This document shows, piece by piece, positions 17,393-26,262 of a stretch of DNA of 64,000 nucleotides. This DNA comes from CAZHHH01 sp052400685 (lineage in GTDB: Bacteria; Bacteroidota; Bacteroidia; Bacteroidales; Marinilabiliaceae), in assembly GCA_052400685.1 (NCBI GenBank), contig JBQTGJ010000020.1, one strand, 5' to 3'. The number at the start of each line of letters is the position of its first letter. The first letter of the stretch is position 1. The position numbers and the translations under genes are program-made. The notes beneath the pieces are model-generated. The model worked only from the letters and a program-made list of their open reading frames with translations, was not told where the DNA came from and ran no database searches.

Positions 17393-18482
17393 ATTCACAC
17401 CCATCGGCATTGTTAAAAATGAAATAACACAACCCAGGGAAGGCTTCACCAGGAAGCATCTGACCAGCGAAATAGAAGTATATCCGTCATTTGCCGAAGG
17501 GCTGTTGCGGTTAGAGGAACACACGGCTATCGACATCCTGTTTCATTTCAGCCAATCGAAAGGATACAAACTGGTAACCCCGATTTACACGGGAGAAATA
17601 AAAGGGGTATTCGCCTCCCGCAGTCCCCACCGGCCCAATGGCATTGGTGTGACCACCGTCAAACTGATGGCCATCAACAACAACCGACTCACCGTTTCGG
17701 GGCTGGATGCCATGAATGGCACGCCTGTTTTGGATATTAAACCCAGCGATAACACTTTTTTTGAGACGAACACGCAAAGTGCCGGAATCACGCAACAACG
17801 TCTTAAAAGCAATCCCCGGTCGATACTCATCAGACACATCAAAAGCGAAGATACAGAACAACTGCTGATGGATGCGGCCCGGATGCATGGCCATTTTTGT
17901 CCGGGGTTGGCAATGGGTGTGATGGCCGCCACCCGTGCGGTCAACGAACTAAACAACAGTTCCGACGGTCTGGAAGATGTGCTGGCCATTACTGAAACCA
18001 ACAGCTGCTTTGCCGACGGCATTCAATATGTAACAGGCTGCACATTTGGTAACAATGCTCTTATATACCGCGATTTAGGCAAAACAGCTTTCACCCTGGC
18101 TTCACGAAATGGTAAAGGCATTCGCATCAGCGTAAAAAATGATTTCAGACAAGTGCTTGAAAAAGTTAATCCCGACTACCAGAGGTTGTTTGAGGCCGTC
18201 ATTGTTAAACAAAATCACGATGAAAAACTGAAGCAGCAATTTAAAGAAGCGTCCAGACAACGGTCGTTCAGCACGCTTGAGTTACCGTTTGACGACCTGT
18301 TTAAAATAGAACATAAAACGGTGGAAATACCACCCCTTGCCCCCATTCACGAAAGCGTGACCTGCCAAAAATGTGGCGAGAGCGTGATCAGCACCAGAAG
18401 CGTAACAATAGAAGGCCAAACATTATGCCTGGACTGCGCCCACCAAAAAACGGGGACTCTCAGCGGGCACGGGATTGGTTGA
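17382..18482 (+). CDS. TrmO (TsaA)-like methyltransferase fused to FmdE domain and zinc ribbon
   Basis: 366 residues in three parts. Residues 1-135 are a TrmO/TsaA-type SAM-dependent methyltransferase with the conserved ASRSPHRPNGIGVT motif (78-91). Residues 160-290 are an FmdE-like domain with HGHFCPG (169-175), ETNSCFADGIQ and TGCTFGN motifs. Residues 325-355 are a zinc ribbon (Cys328, Cys331, Cys349, Cys352). TrmO normally N6-methylates t6A37 in tRNA; FmdE-domain proteins accompany metalloenzyme or metal-transport genes, and their exact role is unclear. Its place as last gene of a NikR-type metal-uptake operon suggests metal handling or modification of a metallophore rather than tRNA methylation (inference). 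Confidence 0.82.
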   Translation: MKIEFTPIGIVKNEITQPREGFTRKHLTSEIEVYPSFAEGLLRLEEHTAIDILFHFSQSKGYKLVTPIYTGEIKGVFASRSPHRPNGIGVTTVKLMAINNNRLTVSGLDAMNGTPVLDIKPSDNTFFETNTQSAGITQQRLKSNPRSILIRHIKSEDTEQLLMDAARMHGHFCPGLAMGVMAATRAVNELNNSSDGLEDVLAITETNSCFADGIQYVTGCTFGNNALIYRDLGKTAFTLASRNGKGIRISVKNDFRQVLEKVNPDYQRLFEAVIVKQNHDEKLKQQFKEASRQRSFSTLELPFDDLFKIEHKTVEIPPLAPIHESVTCQKCGESVISTRSVTIEGQTLCLDCAHQKTGTLSGHGIG

Positions 18483-18619
18483 TAAATTGGGGCTTTATTG
18501 TTGAATCCACTCCGATAACCTATTCTGGCGTATTATTAACTAAAATAATAACTGAATATCAGCACCTTAAAAAATTAAAATTCAACAGAATGGACTTCTC
18601 GGAGTGGACCCATAATTAA

Positions 18620-18660
18620 GAATTCCGACTCTATGGACAGGCACTATTTAGATTTAAGTG
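18620..18660 (+). repeat. R1 right-end fragment
   Basis: GACTCTATGGACAGGCACTATTTAG matches the right terminus of R1 in order and spacing; the rest of the element is missing. It sits between the metal operon and the AAA relic. Confidence 0.4.
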
Positions 18661-18844
18661 AGTTATTCCACACAACGGTTGAGGGTAACAAACGTTTGGG
18701 AATGCGGCCTACTTTCCTAACCCCACGAGCACCAATAATCCCAACCATTCGGCTATCCCATGAGACATTTTCGTATAAATAACGTTTAAAATCTGTTGTC
18801 GTATTATGTAAAAGCGTCTCAAATTTCTGATATAGTGTTCTCAT
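18644..18844 (-). pseudogene. N-terminal relic of an AAA-type ATPase (DUF4143 class)
   Basis: The first 45 residues (start MRTLYQKFETLLHN, then YLYENVSWDSRMVGIIGARG) match the N-terminus of the common bacterial AAA_14/DUF4143 ATPases of about 380-400 residues. The P-loop GARGVGKT has become GARGVRKV and the frame is lost immediately after. Only 66 codons remain. An R1 end fragment sits at the break, so repeat insertion or deletion may have removed the rest. Confidence 0.6.
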
Positions 18845-19030
18845 AATTTAGGTATACTATTTTTCACAAAAGGACAAAATGCACAACAAAATCAACAATT
18901 TATTTATTTAATGTTCAATCTGATATGCAATCCGCTTCTTTTCACTTGGCGGTAACGCCCCCATAACGCCAAAATCGTTTAAACCACTAAAAAAATATTG
19001 TATTTATCTTGTCTTTTGCCGGTAATTTCC

Positions 19031-19093
19031 GGAAAAACAAACCCTGAATTTACTAATTCGCTGCTATTTACCAACTAAGTTGAACAAAAACAG
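19031..19093 (+). repeat. R4 short repeat, copy 1
   Basis: GGAAAAACAAACCCTGAATT, TACTAATTCGCTGCTATTTACC and TTGAACAAAAACAGC correspond in order to 48896-48960. The surrounding stretch 18845-19250 holds nothing else I can support. Confidence 0.5.
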
Positions 19094-19254
19094 CCCCCAT
19101 ACTAAGATGAGAGCCATGGTGTATTGAGAACAAATCTTCAAAAATAAACCTTCTCCGCTTGGGGAGAAGACTTAGTCCTTAGGGAAGAATCATACTGCCA
19201 TCGGGGAGGATCGTGCGCCCCGAGTGTCACCAAGAGGTCGCCGTTGCACATTTT

Positions 19255-19641
19255 TGCCCAATTTCAGCATTTTGAAACGGAAATACTCCGTTTTATCCAA
19301 AAAGACTACCACCACTCAAAGAGGGATCGTTTCTGCGTCGATTCTGGCTGCATGTCATTCCGGATGGGTACGTACGCATTCGTCGATTCGGTATTTATCA
19401 CCATTCCACAAAACGCCACCTGAATTTGCAATTTGTGCCGGATGAAAAACCCTGCATTGACCAGTTGATGGCACCCCAAAAGGAAGAAACAGCTTCATAA
19501 CGCATTTTAAAATTAACCAGGATTGACGTGACCAAATTCCCTCATTGCAAAAAGGGACGTCTGATTGTCATAAGAACTATGCCCAGAATTCGGTCACCCG
19601 CAGGACATCTGCCTTCTATGCTTTTTGCCAAGTTGCTGTAA
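19255..19641 (+). pseudogene. IS91-family transposase, C-terminal relic
   Basis: In one frame from about 19310 to 19641 the translation reads FLRRFWLHVIPDGYVRIRRF, then a stop after MAPQKEETAS, then in the same frame CKKGRLIVIRTMPRIRSPAG. These match the conserved C-terminal region of IS91-type Y2 transposases, including the late CxxC-like zinc segment of which one Cys is kept. Just upstream, another frame gives RFIQKDYHHSKRDRF, the preceding IS91 motif, so there is a frameshift near 19320. The N-terminal HUH and tyrosine motifs are absent. Confidence 0.6.
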
Positions 19642-19929
19642 CCAACAAAACACCTCCCTTAAAAACTTCATGAACATGGGGTTAGGGGTTAGGTATTGCA
19701 TTGTCAAAAGGGGGTCGGTTTTAAGCCAAAAAGAGGCTGGTTTTAACTTTTGAGTTACAAAGTGCTCTCTTTTTTTAGACATAAATAGTTTAAAGCAACA
19801 CAATTAAAGCATGGGCATTCTTCCCAAAAACATAAAAAACGGCAGTAAGTGCATAATATTCAGTTGTAGTTCTACCGGGAGGTGGTTCAACCTGAAGTAA
19901 TCGCGGGGTCGTGCCGAGCGCTCATAGTT

Positions 19930-20673
19930 CTATATATTGTGTGCTGGTTTTTTTACTCTAAATCTTGGTTTAATTTCAAAAATATCAATGTCGGCTAGTT
20001 TTAATACTTTATCAATCAAATCCGTTGAACCTCCTATAAAGGTCAGTGGTAAATCATAATCCGAAACAATATACCACTCTTTTGAGTCTGGAAAAATTGC
20101 AGTTGGGCTATCTCTTAGTTCTTCATTCTTATATAATGAATCAAGTTGAGATAATTTATCTTGAAGTAGTCTTTCTTTTTCCCAATCCTTTGTTTTAAGC
20201 ATGCAGTAAAAAAAGTTCACATCAATATCACCGCTTATCTCAATGATGGTATCGCAAATCCTTTTTAAATCTCCAAATTCACAATCCCCCTCTCCAGGTG
20301 CCCAGAGATAATCGGGCCAATCAGATTTAAGTAATTTTTTCTCAAGTTGTTGTTTAGATTTATATGCAGTATCAAACTGGAATTCAATATCAAATTTGTT
20401 GAAAAAGTCACTCCATGTCAAAGGTTCATAGTCCAAATCTTTCAAGTCATCTTCTTTTAACTTAATTCCAGATTCAATTTCTCTCTTTGCTTTATAATTA
20501 ATCCAAAACGGATGTAAAATCACCGCATATTTTTCATAAATCAACGGGCAACATGCTGTTAAGAAATACCAAAAAGCATTGTCATCATTTAATTCAGCAT
20601 CCACATCAATATATGATAATACTGAAGCTTTTGATTCAATCCAATCTGGCAATATTTTATCCATTTTATTCAT
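19930..20673 (-). CDS. hypothetical protein, 247 residues
   Basis: I do not recognise this protein. It is soluble and acidic, without signal peptide or TM helix. It is rich in Trp, Asp and Tyr, with a WAPGEGDCEFGDLKRICDTI segment near residue 124 and a C-terminal IGGSTDLIDKVLKLADIDIF segment. Size and composition recall orphan cassette-borne or immunity-type proteins, but no motif supports a specific call. An attC-like inverted repeat, split by two group II introns, lies directly upstream. The ATATATTGTGTGCTGG motif just after its stop resembles sequence at 23334-23356, after the TonB-like gene. Both genes may therefore be mobile cassettes (inference). Confidence 0.6.
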   Translation of the reverse strand: MNKMDKILPDWIESKASVLSYIDVDAELNDDNAFWYFLTACCPLIYEKYAVILHPFWINYKAKREIESGIKLKEDDLKDLDYEPLTWSDFFNKFDIEFQFDTAYKSKQQLEKKLLKSDWPDYLWAPGEGDCEFGDLKRICDTIIEISGDIDVNFFYCMLKTKDWEKERLLQDKLSQLDSLYKNEELRDSPTAIFPDSKEWYIVSDYDLPLTFIGGSTDLIDKVLKLADIDIFEIKPRFRVKKPAHNI

Positions 20674-20714
20674 ATCGATGTCGCTCGGTTACACTTGCAC
20701 ACAACGTTTGACAA

Positions 20715-21341
20715 GTCGAGTAGGAAGGAGGAATTTCACCTCCCCCCTCTCACAGAACCGTACGTGACAGTCTCCCGTCATACGGCTCTTCTAATGTAGC
20801 AAAATTTGGAAACTCATCCCCTTTCAGGTTGGTAATTCATTTAGCTACAATAGCTAACCCCTTTGCTCCACTCCCATTACAGAAGCTTCATCACTACTAC
20901 GAGTTAGTCCGCCACCTTATGGCACATTGGTAATAGTCTTGCAGTTGTTCTGCTTGGTGTTTCCCTGAATCATTACCATAAGGCTTCCTGCGTTCCATAA
21001 ATGAGCCCAGATAAAAGTCATGCCTGCTCTACAACGGTTGCCGCATAACCAGTATAACAGGTCGTCCGTTATGCTTATCCCTGAGACCTCGACATTTCTC
21101 GGTTTTGACAACAAATATTACCTTCTCGATGCGTCATCGCAAGGTTCGCTTTCGCTCATCTCTTTTATCCATACTTGACAGATCTTTGCCTGCCTTTTCT
21201 TTTCTCGCTTCACACCAGCAAATCACTTCGCTCGCATCAGAAAAGCAGTTTAGAACCGGTTCCTATAAAACAGATTCTGGAGGGTCGGTTCCACCATCTC
21301 ATCTAAAGTTGCGTAGGGACGTTTCCCCACTCACAGCACAC
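20715..21341 (-). mobile_element. ORF-less group II intron (627 bases)
   Basis: On the minus strand it begins GTGTGCTGTGAG (21341), continues with a GAGATGGTGGAA domain-I motif shared with the neighbouring intron, and a GGGCTCA-TTATGGAACGC-GG block and TAGTAGTGATGAAGC block both matching that intron. Domain V starts GAGCCGTATGACGGGAGAC and pairs back to GTACGGTTC (about 20790-20757). Domain VI ends in CTCGAC at 20715. No reverse transcriptase frame is present between domains I-III and V, so splicing would depend on a maturase in trans. Its 5' base abuts the 3' base of the ORF-bearing intron exactly. Confidence 0.7.
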
Positions 21342-23240
21342 GTCGAGTAGGTAAGGGGAATTTCACCCCGAACCTCTCACGGAACCGTGCTTGATAGTCT
21401 CCCATCACACGGCTCTTGTTATACAAATCATCGCTAATTTATCAAGAATAACCAAGTTGCCAATGATAGAATAGATAGGGATATTGTTTCCTTACCCGAT
21501 CCAACCATTTAAATGCTCGATTTAGACTTGTTTTATAACGCTTATACCGTTTCCGAGCCCACCGAATTAAACGATTTCGTAACAACCGAAAAACTTTTGA
21601 CAGCTCATAACCCCTGAATCTACCGTAATAGTTTATCCAACCCCGAATCATAGGGTTCAAGTATTGGGCTATTCCAACTACGCTTTTAAAACTCAGTGTC
21701 TCTATCTTTAGTTTTTCTAAACTATCGGCTAATCGTTTTCGTGAACTTATACTTATTGCACAATCATAGCCCAGAAACAGCTTGCCTGTTTTCTTTGATT
21801 TGGCTGTGCGTGGTTGAAAGGAATAACCCAAAAAATCAAATTTAACTGTCGGGTATTTTCCTGTCCTGCGATAATCTCTGCAGTACACCAGTTTCGTCTT
21901 ATCGGGGTGGAGTTCCAACCCACAAGATTTTATTCTGGCATCGACCAATTTAAGCACGTGTTCGGCGTGAGCCTTGCTTTTACAGTGAAGTATTGCATCG
22001 TCGGCATATCTTGCAAAACTTACTGTTGAATCGGTTAACTCTAACCATTTATCAAAGACATAATGTAGAAACAAATTTGCAAGTAGCGGACTAATCACCC
22101 CTCCCTGCGGTGTTCCTTTTCCATCCTTTTCTAATAGGTTCCCCGATTTTGTTAGCACTGGAGTTTCAAGCCATCGTTTAACGTAAAGTCGCACCCAGTT
22201 TTCAGGTACATGTTTCTCTACAGCAAGCATCAGTTTGTTGTGATCGATGTTATCAAAGAAACCTTTAATGTCCAGATCAATTACCCAGTCATATTTCCAG
22301 CAGTTTAACCGAACAGACTCTAATGCCTTATGGGCATTCTTGTTCGGACGATAAGCATAAGAATTAGAACTAAATATCTCTTCTAAACGTGGTTCTATGT
22401 AATCTTTGACCACCATTTGACCAACCCTGTCGCTGATTGTGGGGATACCTAATTTACGAATACCTCCGTCTTTCTTGGATACCTCAACTTCTTTGACTGG
22501 TGGTGGAAAGTAACTCCCTGATGCCATACGATTCCAAAGTTTGTACAAGTGCTTCGACCGACTGGCATCATATTCTGTCATGTCGATCTCGTCGCTTCCT
22601 GCACCACCTTTGTTGGCTTTTACTTTCTTATAAGCGGCCCAGACCATGGACCGACTTATCGGTATCGATTTTGTCTCATTCCATAAATTCATCCTCTTAC
22701 GAGTTGTTAAATGTTAATCGACTGTATAACCTGATCCCTTCGCTCCCCTTCCATTACAGTTGGATCATCACTACTACGAATCAGTCCGTCCCTGAATAAC
22801 TCTTCGGTATTCTGCCTCCAGGTTGATCCTGTCGTACGTTTCCCTTAACATTGTTATACAGGTTCCCGAGTTCCATAATTGAGCCCAGATAAAGTTCATG
22901 CCGCCTGAATGACGCCTACCGTACAGCCAATAAACAGGTTTCCGCTGTACTTATCACTGCATTTCATACTCTACAGCTTTTGATAGAATGTGGCAACTTC
23001 TCGACACCTCTTCAGCGGTTACGGTTAGTTCATCTCCCTTATCCATACCTAACCACACTCATAGTGCAGCATTTCCCAAACGCTCAGCACCTTGACTCTT
23101 TACCAAAGCACCTTTGGGCGGTTTGAGACCCCCTCCTGCAAGACGACCCCAGTGGTTCAACCTTACAACTGGTTTCCACCATCTCAATTACAGCATGCAG
23201 TGAATAATATTTATTGCCGTTCACTGCTTCTCGGCACACT
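21342..23240 (-). mobile_element. group II intron encoding a reverse transcriptase (about 1.9 kb)
   Basis: Minus-strand intron with 5' GTGTGCCGAGAAGC (23240 downwards), domain I-III sequence to about 22700, the RT/maturase gene, domain V (GAGCCGTGTGATGGGAGAC pairing with GCACGGTTC, about 21417-21385) and domain VI ending CCTACTCGAC at 21342. The 5' exon ends CAACCGTTTCATA; the next base after the 3' end is the first base of the ORF-less intron. The endonuclease-less maturase and the hairpin target are compatible with class C (group IIC); the class is inferred. Confidence 0.78.
21442..22692 (-). CDS. ltrA: group II intron reverse transcriptase/maturase
   Basis: 416-residue multifunctional protein. 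The RT domain carries GTPQGGVISPLLAN (193-206) and the catalytic YADD (229-232). Residues about 320-400 are the maturase domain X (YLNPMIRGWINYYGRF). There is no C-terminal HNH endonuclease, and the protein ends soon after domain X. It would splice and mobilise the surrounding intron by priming from replication forks rather than by its own second-strand nick. It may also act in trans on the adjacent ORF-less intron, whose RNA motifs are similar (inference). Confidence 0.92.
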   Translation of the reverse strand: MNLWNETKSIPISRSMVWAAYKKVKANKGGAGSDEIDMTEYDASRSKHLYKLWNRMASGSYFPPPVKEVEVSKKDGGIRKLGIPTISDRVGQMVVKDYIEPRLEEIFSSNSYAYRPNKNAHKALESVRLNCWKYDWVIDLDIKGFFDNIDHNKLMLAVEKHVPENWVRLYVKRWLETPVLTKSGNLLEKDGKGTPQGGVISPLLANLFLHYVFDKWLELTDSTVSFARYADDAILHCKSKAHAEHVLKLVDARIKSCGLELHPDKTKLVYCRDYRRTGKYPTVKFDFLGYSFQPRTAKSKKTGKLFLGYDCAISISSRKRLADSLEKLKIETLSFKSVVGIAQYLNPMIRGWINYYGRFRGYELSKVFRLLRNRLIRWARKRYKRYKTSLNRAFKWLDRVRKQYPYLFYHWQLGYS

Positions 23241-23360
23241 ATGAAACGGTTGGGTTTTCGGGCTGCGTTTGTATCCACCGAGGAAAAAGTTGATGCGAGA
23301 ACCAACCCTCGCAAACCACTGAACCCCAACTGTTTTATATTGTGTGTTATGGGCTGGCAT

Positions 23361-23638
23361 TTATTGTAAATCAATGTGTATTGGTATTGTAAATCTAATA
23401 TTTACAGGTTCATTATTCATAAATCCATTCGTAAACTTATCTAAATTATTCAATGCAATCAATATCGCTTTTTGTACAAATCCATTATCACAAGACCTGA
23501 GAAATTTTATATCTCGCATTTCACCATGCTTATCAATCACAAAGGAAACAATCCGCATACAATTTATTCTGCTTTCAATTATTGGCATCTCAACCCATAA
23601 ATTCAAAATCAAATCTTGATGGATAAAACGGAGCATTT
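23361..23638 (-). pseudogene. TonB C-terminal-like protein, 3' part (interrupted by IS21)
   Basis: Reads in the frame LRFIHQDLILN...MRIVSFVIDKHGEMRDIKFLRS...NNLDKFTNGFMNNEPVNIRFTIPIHIDLQ (given as separated motifs). This is the Bacteroidota TonB-C/energy-transducer fold with the final FTIP strand. The frame runs into the IS21 left end and continues across the element at 26263 (see that entry). Joining at the duplicated GCATTT restores DKM-LRFIHQD without a frameshift, so the gene was intact before insertion. Confidence 0.65.
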
Positions 23639-23844
23639 CCACCCAAAAAACGGTTTACCCAAGGTCAAAAAAGCGTCAAAAAAACGGAGCATAGGCCCCC
23701 ATTTTAAGATTGTAAAGACCTGGAATAAAATCCGAAACGGAGTATGTCCCCCCAGTGAGATCCCTCTAACAAAACGGAGCATTGCCGTTCACTTTTTTGC
23801 TGGTATTTTCCTATACACAAAACGTATAGAAAAATCATAAAGTC

Positions 23845-25413
23845 ATGGCAGGAAAAATTAAAGACATGAGTAACGTAAAACAAATGCTCCGGCTACATCA
23901 AAATGGCGTATCTAACCGCCAAATAGCCAAAGAACTATCGGTCGATAAAGAAACTGTAAATCGTTACGTAAAACGAGCCAGACGCGACCCTTTATCTCTA
24001 AACGAATTACTTAAACTGGATGACCCCGTCTTGCAACACCGAATGACCGGTGGAAATCCCGCTTATCCGGATAATCGCTTCGAAGTGCTAAAAGGTAAGC
24101 TTTCATACTTCGAAAAGGAGCTGGAAAGGAAACATGTAACCCTGAAAACTCTTTGGGAGGAATATATTGCAGAGGAACCCGATGGATATAGTTTAACACA
24201 GTTTCGATATCATTTCAGGCAACATACCAAAGCCAGGCGAAAAATCCCTTCTTCAATTTTAAAAGATTTATATGTACCGGGCGAAAAGCTTTTTATAGAT
24301 TTTGCCGGGGACACCATGGAATATATTGAAATTGAAACCGGCGAGATTGTTAAGGTGCAGGTGTTTGTGGCTTGTATGCCTGCAACAGATTATGGCTTTG
24401 CCATGGCTGTACGCTCCCAAAAGAGCGAAGATTTTATCTACGCACTTACGTCTTGTTTTCAGGCACTGGGTGGCGTTCCTAAGATTATTGTAAGTGACAA
24501 TCTAAAATCAGCCGTCATTAAAACCGATCCTTATGAGCCCCAAATAAATCGCATAATGGAAGATATGGCCAATCATTACGGGTGCGTGGTAATCCCTGCC
24601 CGTCCCAGGCGGCCAAAGGATAAAGGATTGGTAGAAAATCATGTAAAAATTGTTTATAACCGGGTTTATGCCCAATTGCGCAACAGAAAATTCTTTTCCA
24701 TAGAAGAACTTAATCGTGCCATTGCAGAAAAAATGCTGGCTCATAATCGCAAACGCATGCAACAACATTCTTACACGCGGGAAGAGCACTTTTTAGCTAC
24801 GGAAAAGGATCAACTACAGCCACTTACGACAGAGAGGTTTGAAGTACGTCATTATACAAATTTAAAAGTAGGGCTTAATGGTTGTATCTACTTAGGACGC
24901 GATAAGCATTACTATTCGGTGCCTTATGTTCACATAGGGGAGCAAGCGCATGTTATTTACACCCGCAATATTGTAAAAATATATATCAAAGGTGAGTGTG
25001 TTGCGAAACATCTCAGAGGCTATAAACAAGGAGCATATACCCTTGAAAAAAGTCATCTGGCATCTAATACCCAGGCCTACCGGGAACGGTCACCCCAGTA
25101 TTACATCAACCGCGGACGTGCTGTACTTGCTGAACTGGGACAGGTTATTGAATATATGTTCGCAACGGCCAAAGTCCCGGCTGAAACATTTTATCGAGGC
25201 TGTGACGGGCTACTAAAACTTCAACGCGTTACGGATCCAGCCCTGTTTAAAAAAGCCTGTGAAACGGCTCTTTTGTACCAAAGGTATCGCTATGGCTTTA
25301 TTGAACGCTTGATAAAATCCAAATGCAGAGGCATTCATGAAATTAATGAAGAACAAATACCACAAACGTTTCCTTCCCATAAAAATATCAGGGGAAAAAG
25401 ATCTTTTAAGTAA
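23845..25413 (+). CDS. istA: IS21 transposase IstA
   Basis: 522-residue DDE transposase. An N-terminal helix-turn-helix (about residues 12-45, GVSNRQIAKELSVDKETVNR) binds the ends. The rve integrase core has Asp152 (IDFAGD), Asp218 (VSDN) and Glu264 (GLVEN) as catalytic triad. A beta-barrel domain follows near residue 320. Full length for the family. istB follows after 30 bases. Confidence 0.95.
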   Translation: MAGKIKDMSNVKQMLRLHQNGVSNRQIAKELSVDKETVNRYVKRARRDPLSLNELLKLDDPVLQHRMTGGNPAYPDNRFEVLKGKLSYFEKELERKHVTLKTLWEEYIAEEPDGYSLTQFRYHFRQHTKARRKIPSSILKDLYVPGEKLFIDFAGDTMEYIEIETGEIVKVQVFVACMPATDYGFAMAVRSQKSEDFIYALTSCFQALGGVPKIIVSDNLKSAVIKTDPYEPQINRIMEDMANHYGCVVIPARPRRPKDKGLVENHVKIVYNRVYAQLRNRKFFSIEELNRAIAEKMLAHNRKRMQQHSYTREEHFLATEKDQLQPLTTERFEVRHYTNLKVGLNGCIYLGRDKHYYSVPYVHIGEQAHVIYTRNIVKIYIKGECVAKHLRGYKQGAYTLEKSHLASNTQAYRERSPQYYINRGRAVLAELGQVIEYMFATAKVPAETFYRGCDGLLKLQRVTDPALFKKACETALLYQRYRYGFIERLIKSKCRGIHEINEEQIPQTFPSHKNIRGKRSFK

Positions 25414-25443
25414 ACCATCAATAATAATTAAAAAGCAAAAACA

Positions 25444-26169
25444 ATGAACGAAATTGCAAACGAATTTAAGAGTTTAAGAATGCCGGGGATGGCCAGTTGT
25501 TGGACATCGCTGCTGGAGACACGTAAAATCGACAGTCTGTCCTTTTACGAAGGCATACAAATGCTTTTACAGGCAGAAAAAAGCCAACGTAAAGAGAACC
25601 GTAATGCACGTTTAATCGCAGCTGCTAAATTTCGCTATCAGGTGACCATTGAAGAATTGAACTTTGACGCGGCACGAGGACTCGAACGTGCCAAGATTAT
25701 GCAATTGGCCACCTGCGAATATATAAAACATGGAGCCCCTATTCTTATTACCGAGGCCACCGGAACCGGCAAAAGCTGGTTAGGTACAGCTCTTGGTTAT
25801 CATGCTTGTTTAATGGGATTTAAAGTGGCCTATTTTAACATCCAAAAGCTGTTTGAAAAAATAACCTTACACCGAATAGAAGCAACAATGCCAAAATTCT
25901 TTGAAAAAATGGCACAAATGGATTTGCTTATTGTTGATGACTTTGGCGTAAAAAAAATGGATGGCCAACAGCTACTGGATTTTATGGAACTGATAGAGGA
26001 CAGGCATAGCCGAAAAGCAACAATTATAATGAGCCAATTGCCAGTGTCAGACTGGTATGATATTATGACATCAAACACCACTGCTGCAGATGCAATACTC
26101 GATAGAATGGTTCATTCGGCATATCGTTTTGAATTAAAAGGTGAGACAATGAGAAAAGCTAATAATTAA
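25444..26169 (+). CDS. istB: IS21 helper ATPase IstB
   Basis: 241-residue AAA+ helper that assembles the IstA complex on target DNA. Walker A is EATGTGKS (104-111; the usual first Gly is Ala) and Walker B LLIVDDFG (161-168). The C-terminal AILDRMVHSAYRFELKGETM segment matches the family end. It directly follows istA and is co-transcribed. Confidence 0.94.
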   Translation: MNEIANEFKSLRMPGMASCWTSLLETRKIDSLSFYEGIQMLLQAEKSQRKENRNARLIAAAKFRYQVTIEELNFDAARGLERAKIMQLATCEYIKHGAPILITEATGTGKSWLGTALGYHACLMGFKVAYFNIQKLFEKITLHRIEATMPKFFEKMAQMDLLIVDDFGVKKMDGQQLLDFMELIEDRHSRKATIIMSQLPVSDWYDIMTSNTTAADAILDRMVHSAYRFELKGETMRKANN

Positions 26170-26262
26170 TCTATTTTTGTATTTTCATGACTGATTTAGA
26201 AAAAAAGTGAACGGATATGGCCGTTTTTTATGGGGGGATATTAACCGTTTTTTCCACTTGAC

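Larger units (their letters stand above)
20698..23346 (-). repeat. attC-like inverted repeat interrupted by the introns
   Basis: With the two introns removed, the flanks (minus strand, 23346-23241 joined to 20714-20698) form a long imperfect palindrome. Outer arms are CACACAA (23346-23340) and TTGTGTG (20704-20698). Inner arms are GTTGGGGTT and AACCCAAC. A further hairpin AACCGTTT/AAACGTT surrounds the insertion point, CATA|TTGTC. Size and nested arms recall integron attC sites, but the canonical core triplets do not match exactly, so this is tentative. Confidence 0.4.

Noticed and set aside
19224..19445. 73-residue plus-strand ORF
   Set aside because: It is an alternative frame over the IS91 transposase relic.
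19594..19803. 69-residue minus-strand ORF
   Set aside because: It overlaps the end of the IS91 relic and unassigned DNA; no conserved motif.
20717..20793. domain V-like hairpin first read as a terminator
   Set aside because: GAGCCGTATG-GTACGGTTC pairing and the following domain VI fit a group II intron better.
23084..23374. 96-residue minus-strand ORF
   Set aside because: It runs across the 5' exon/intron border of the group II intron; no protein family.
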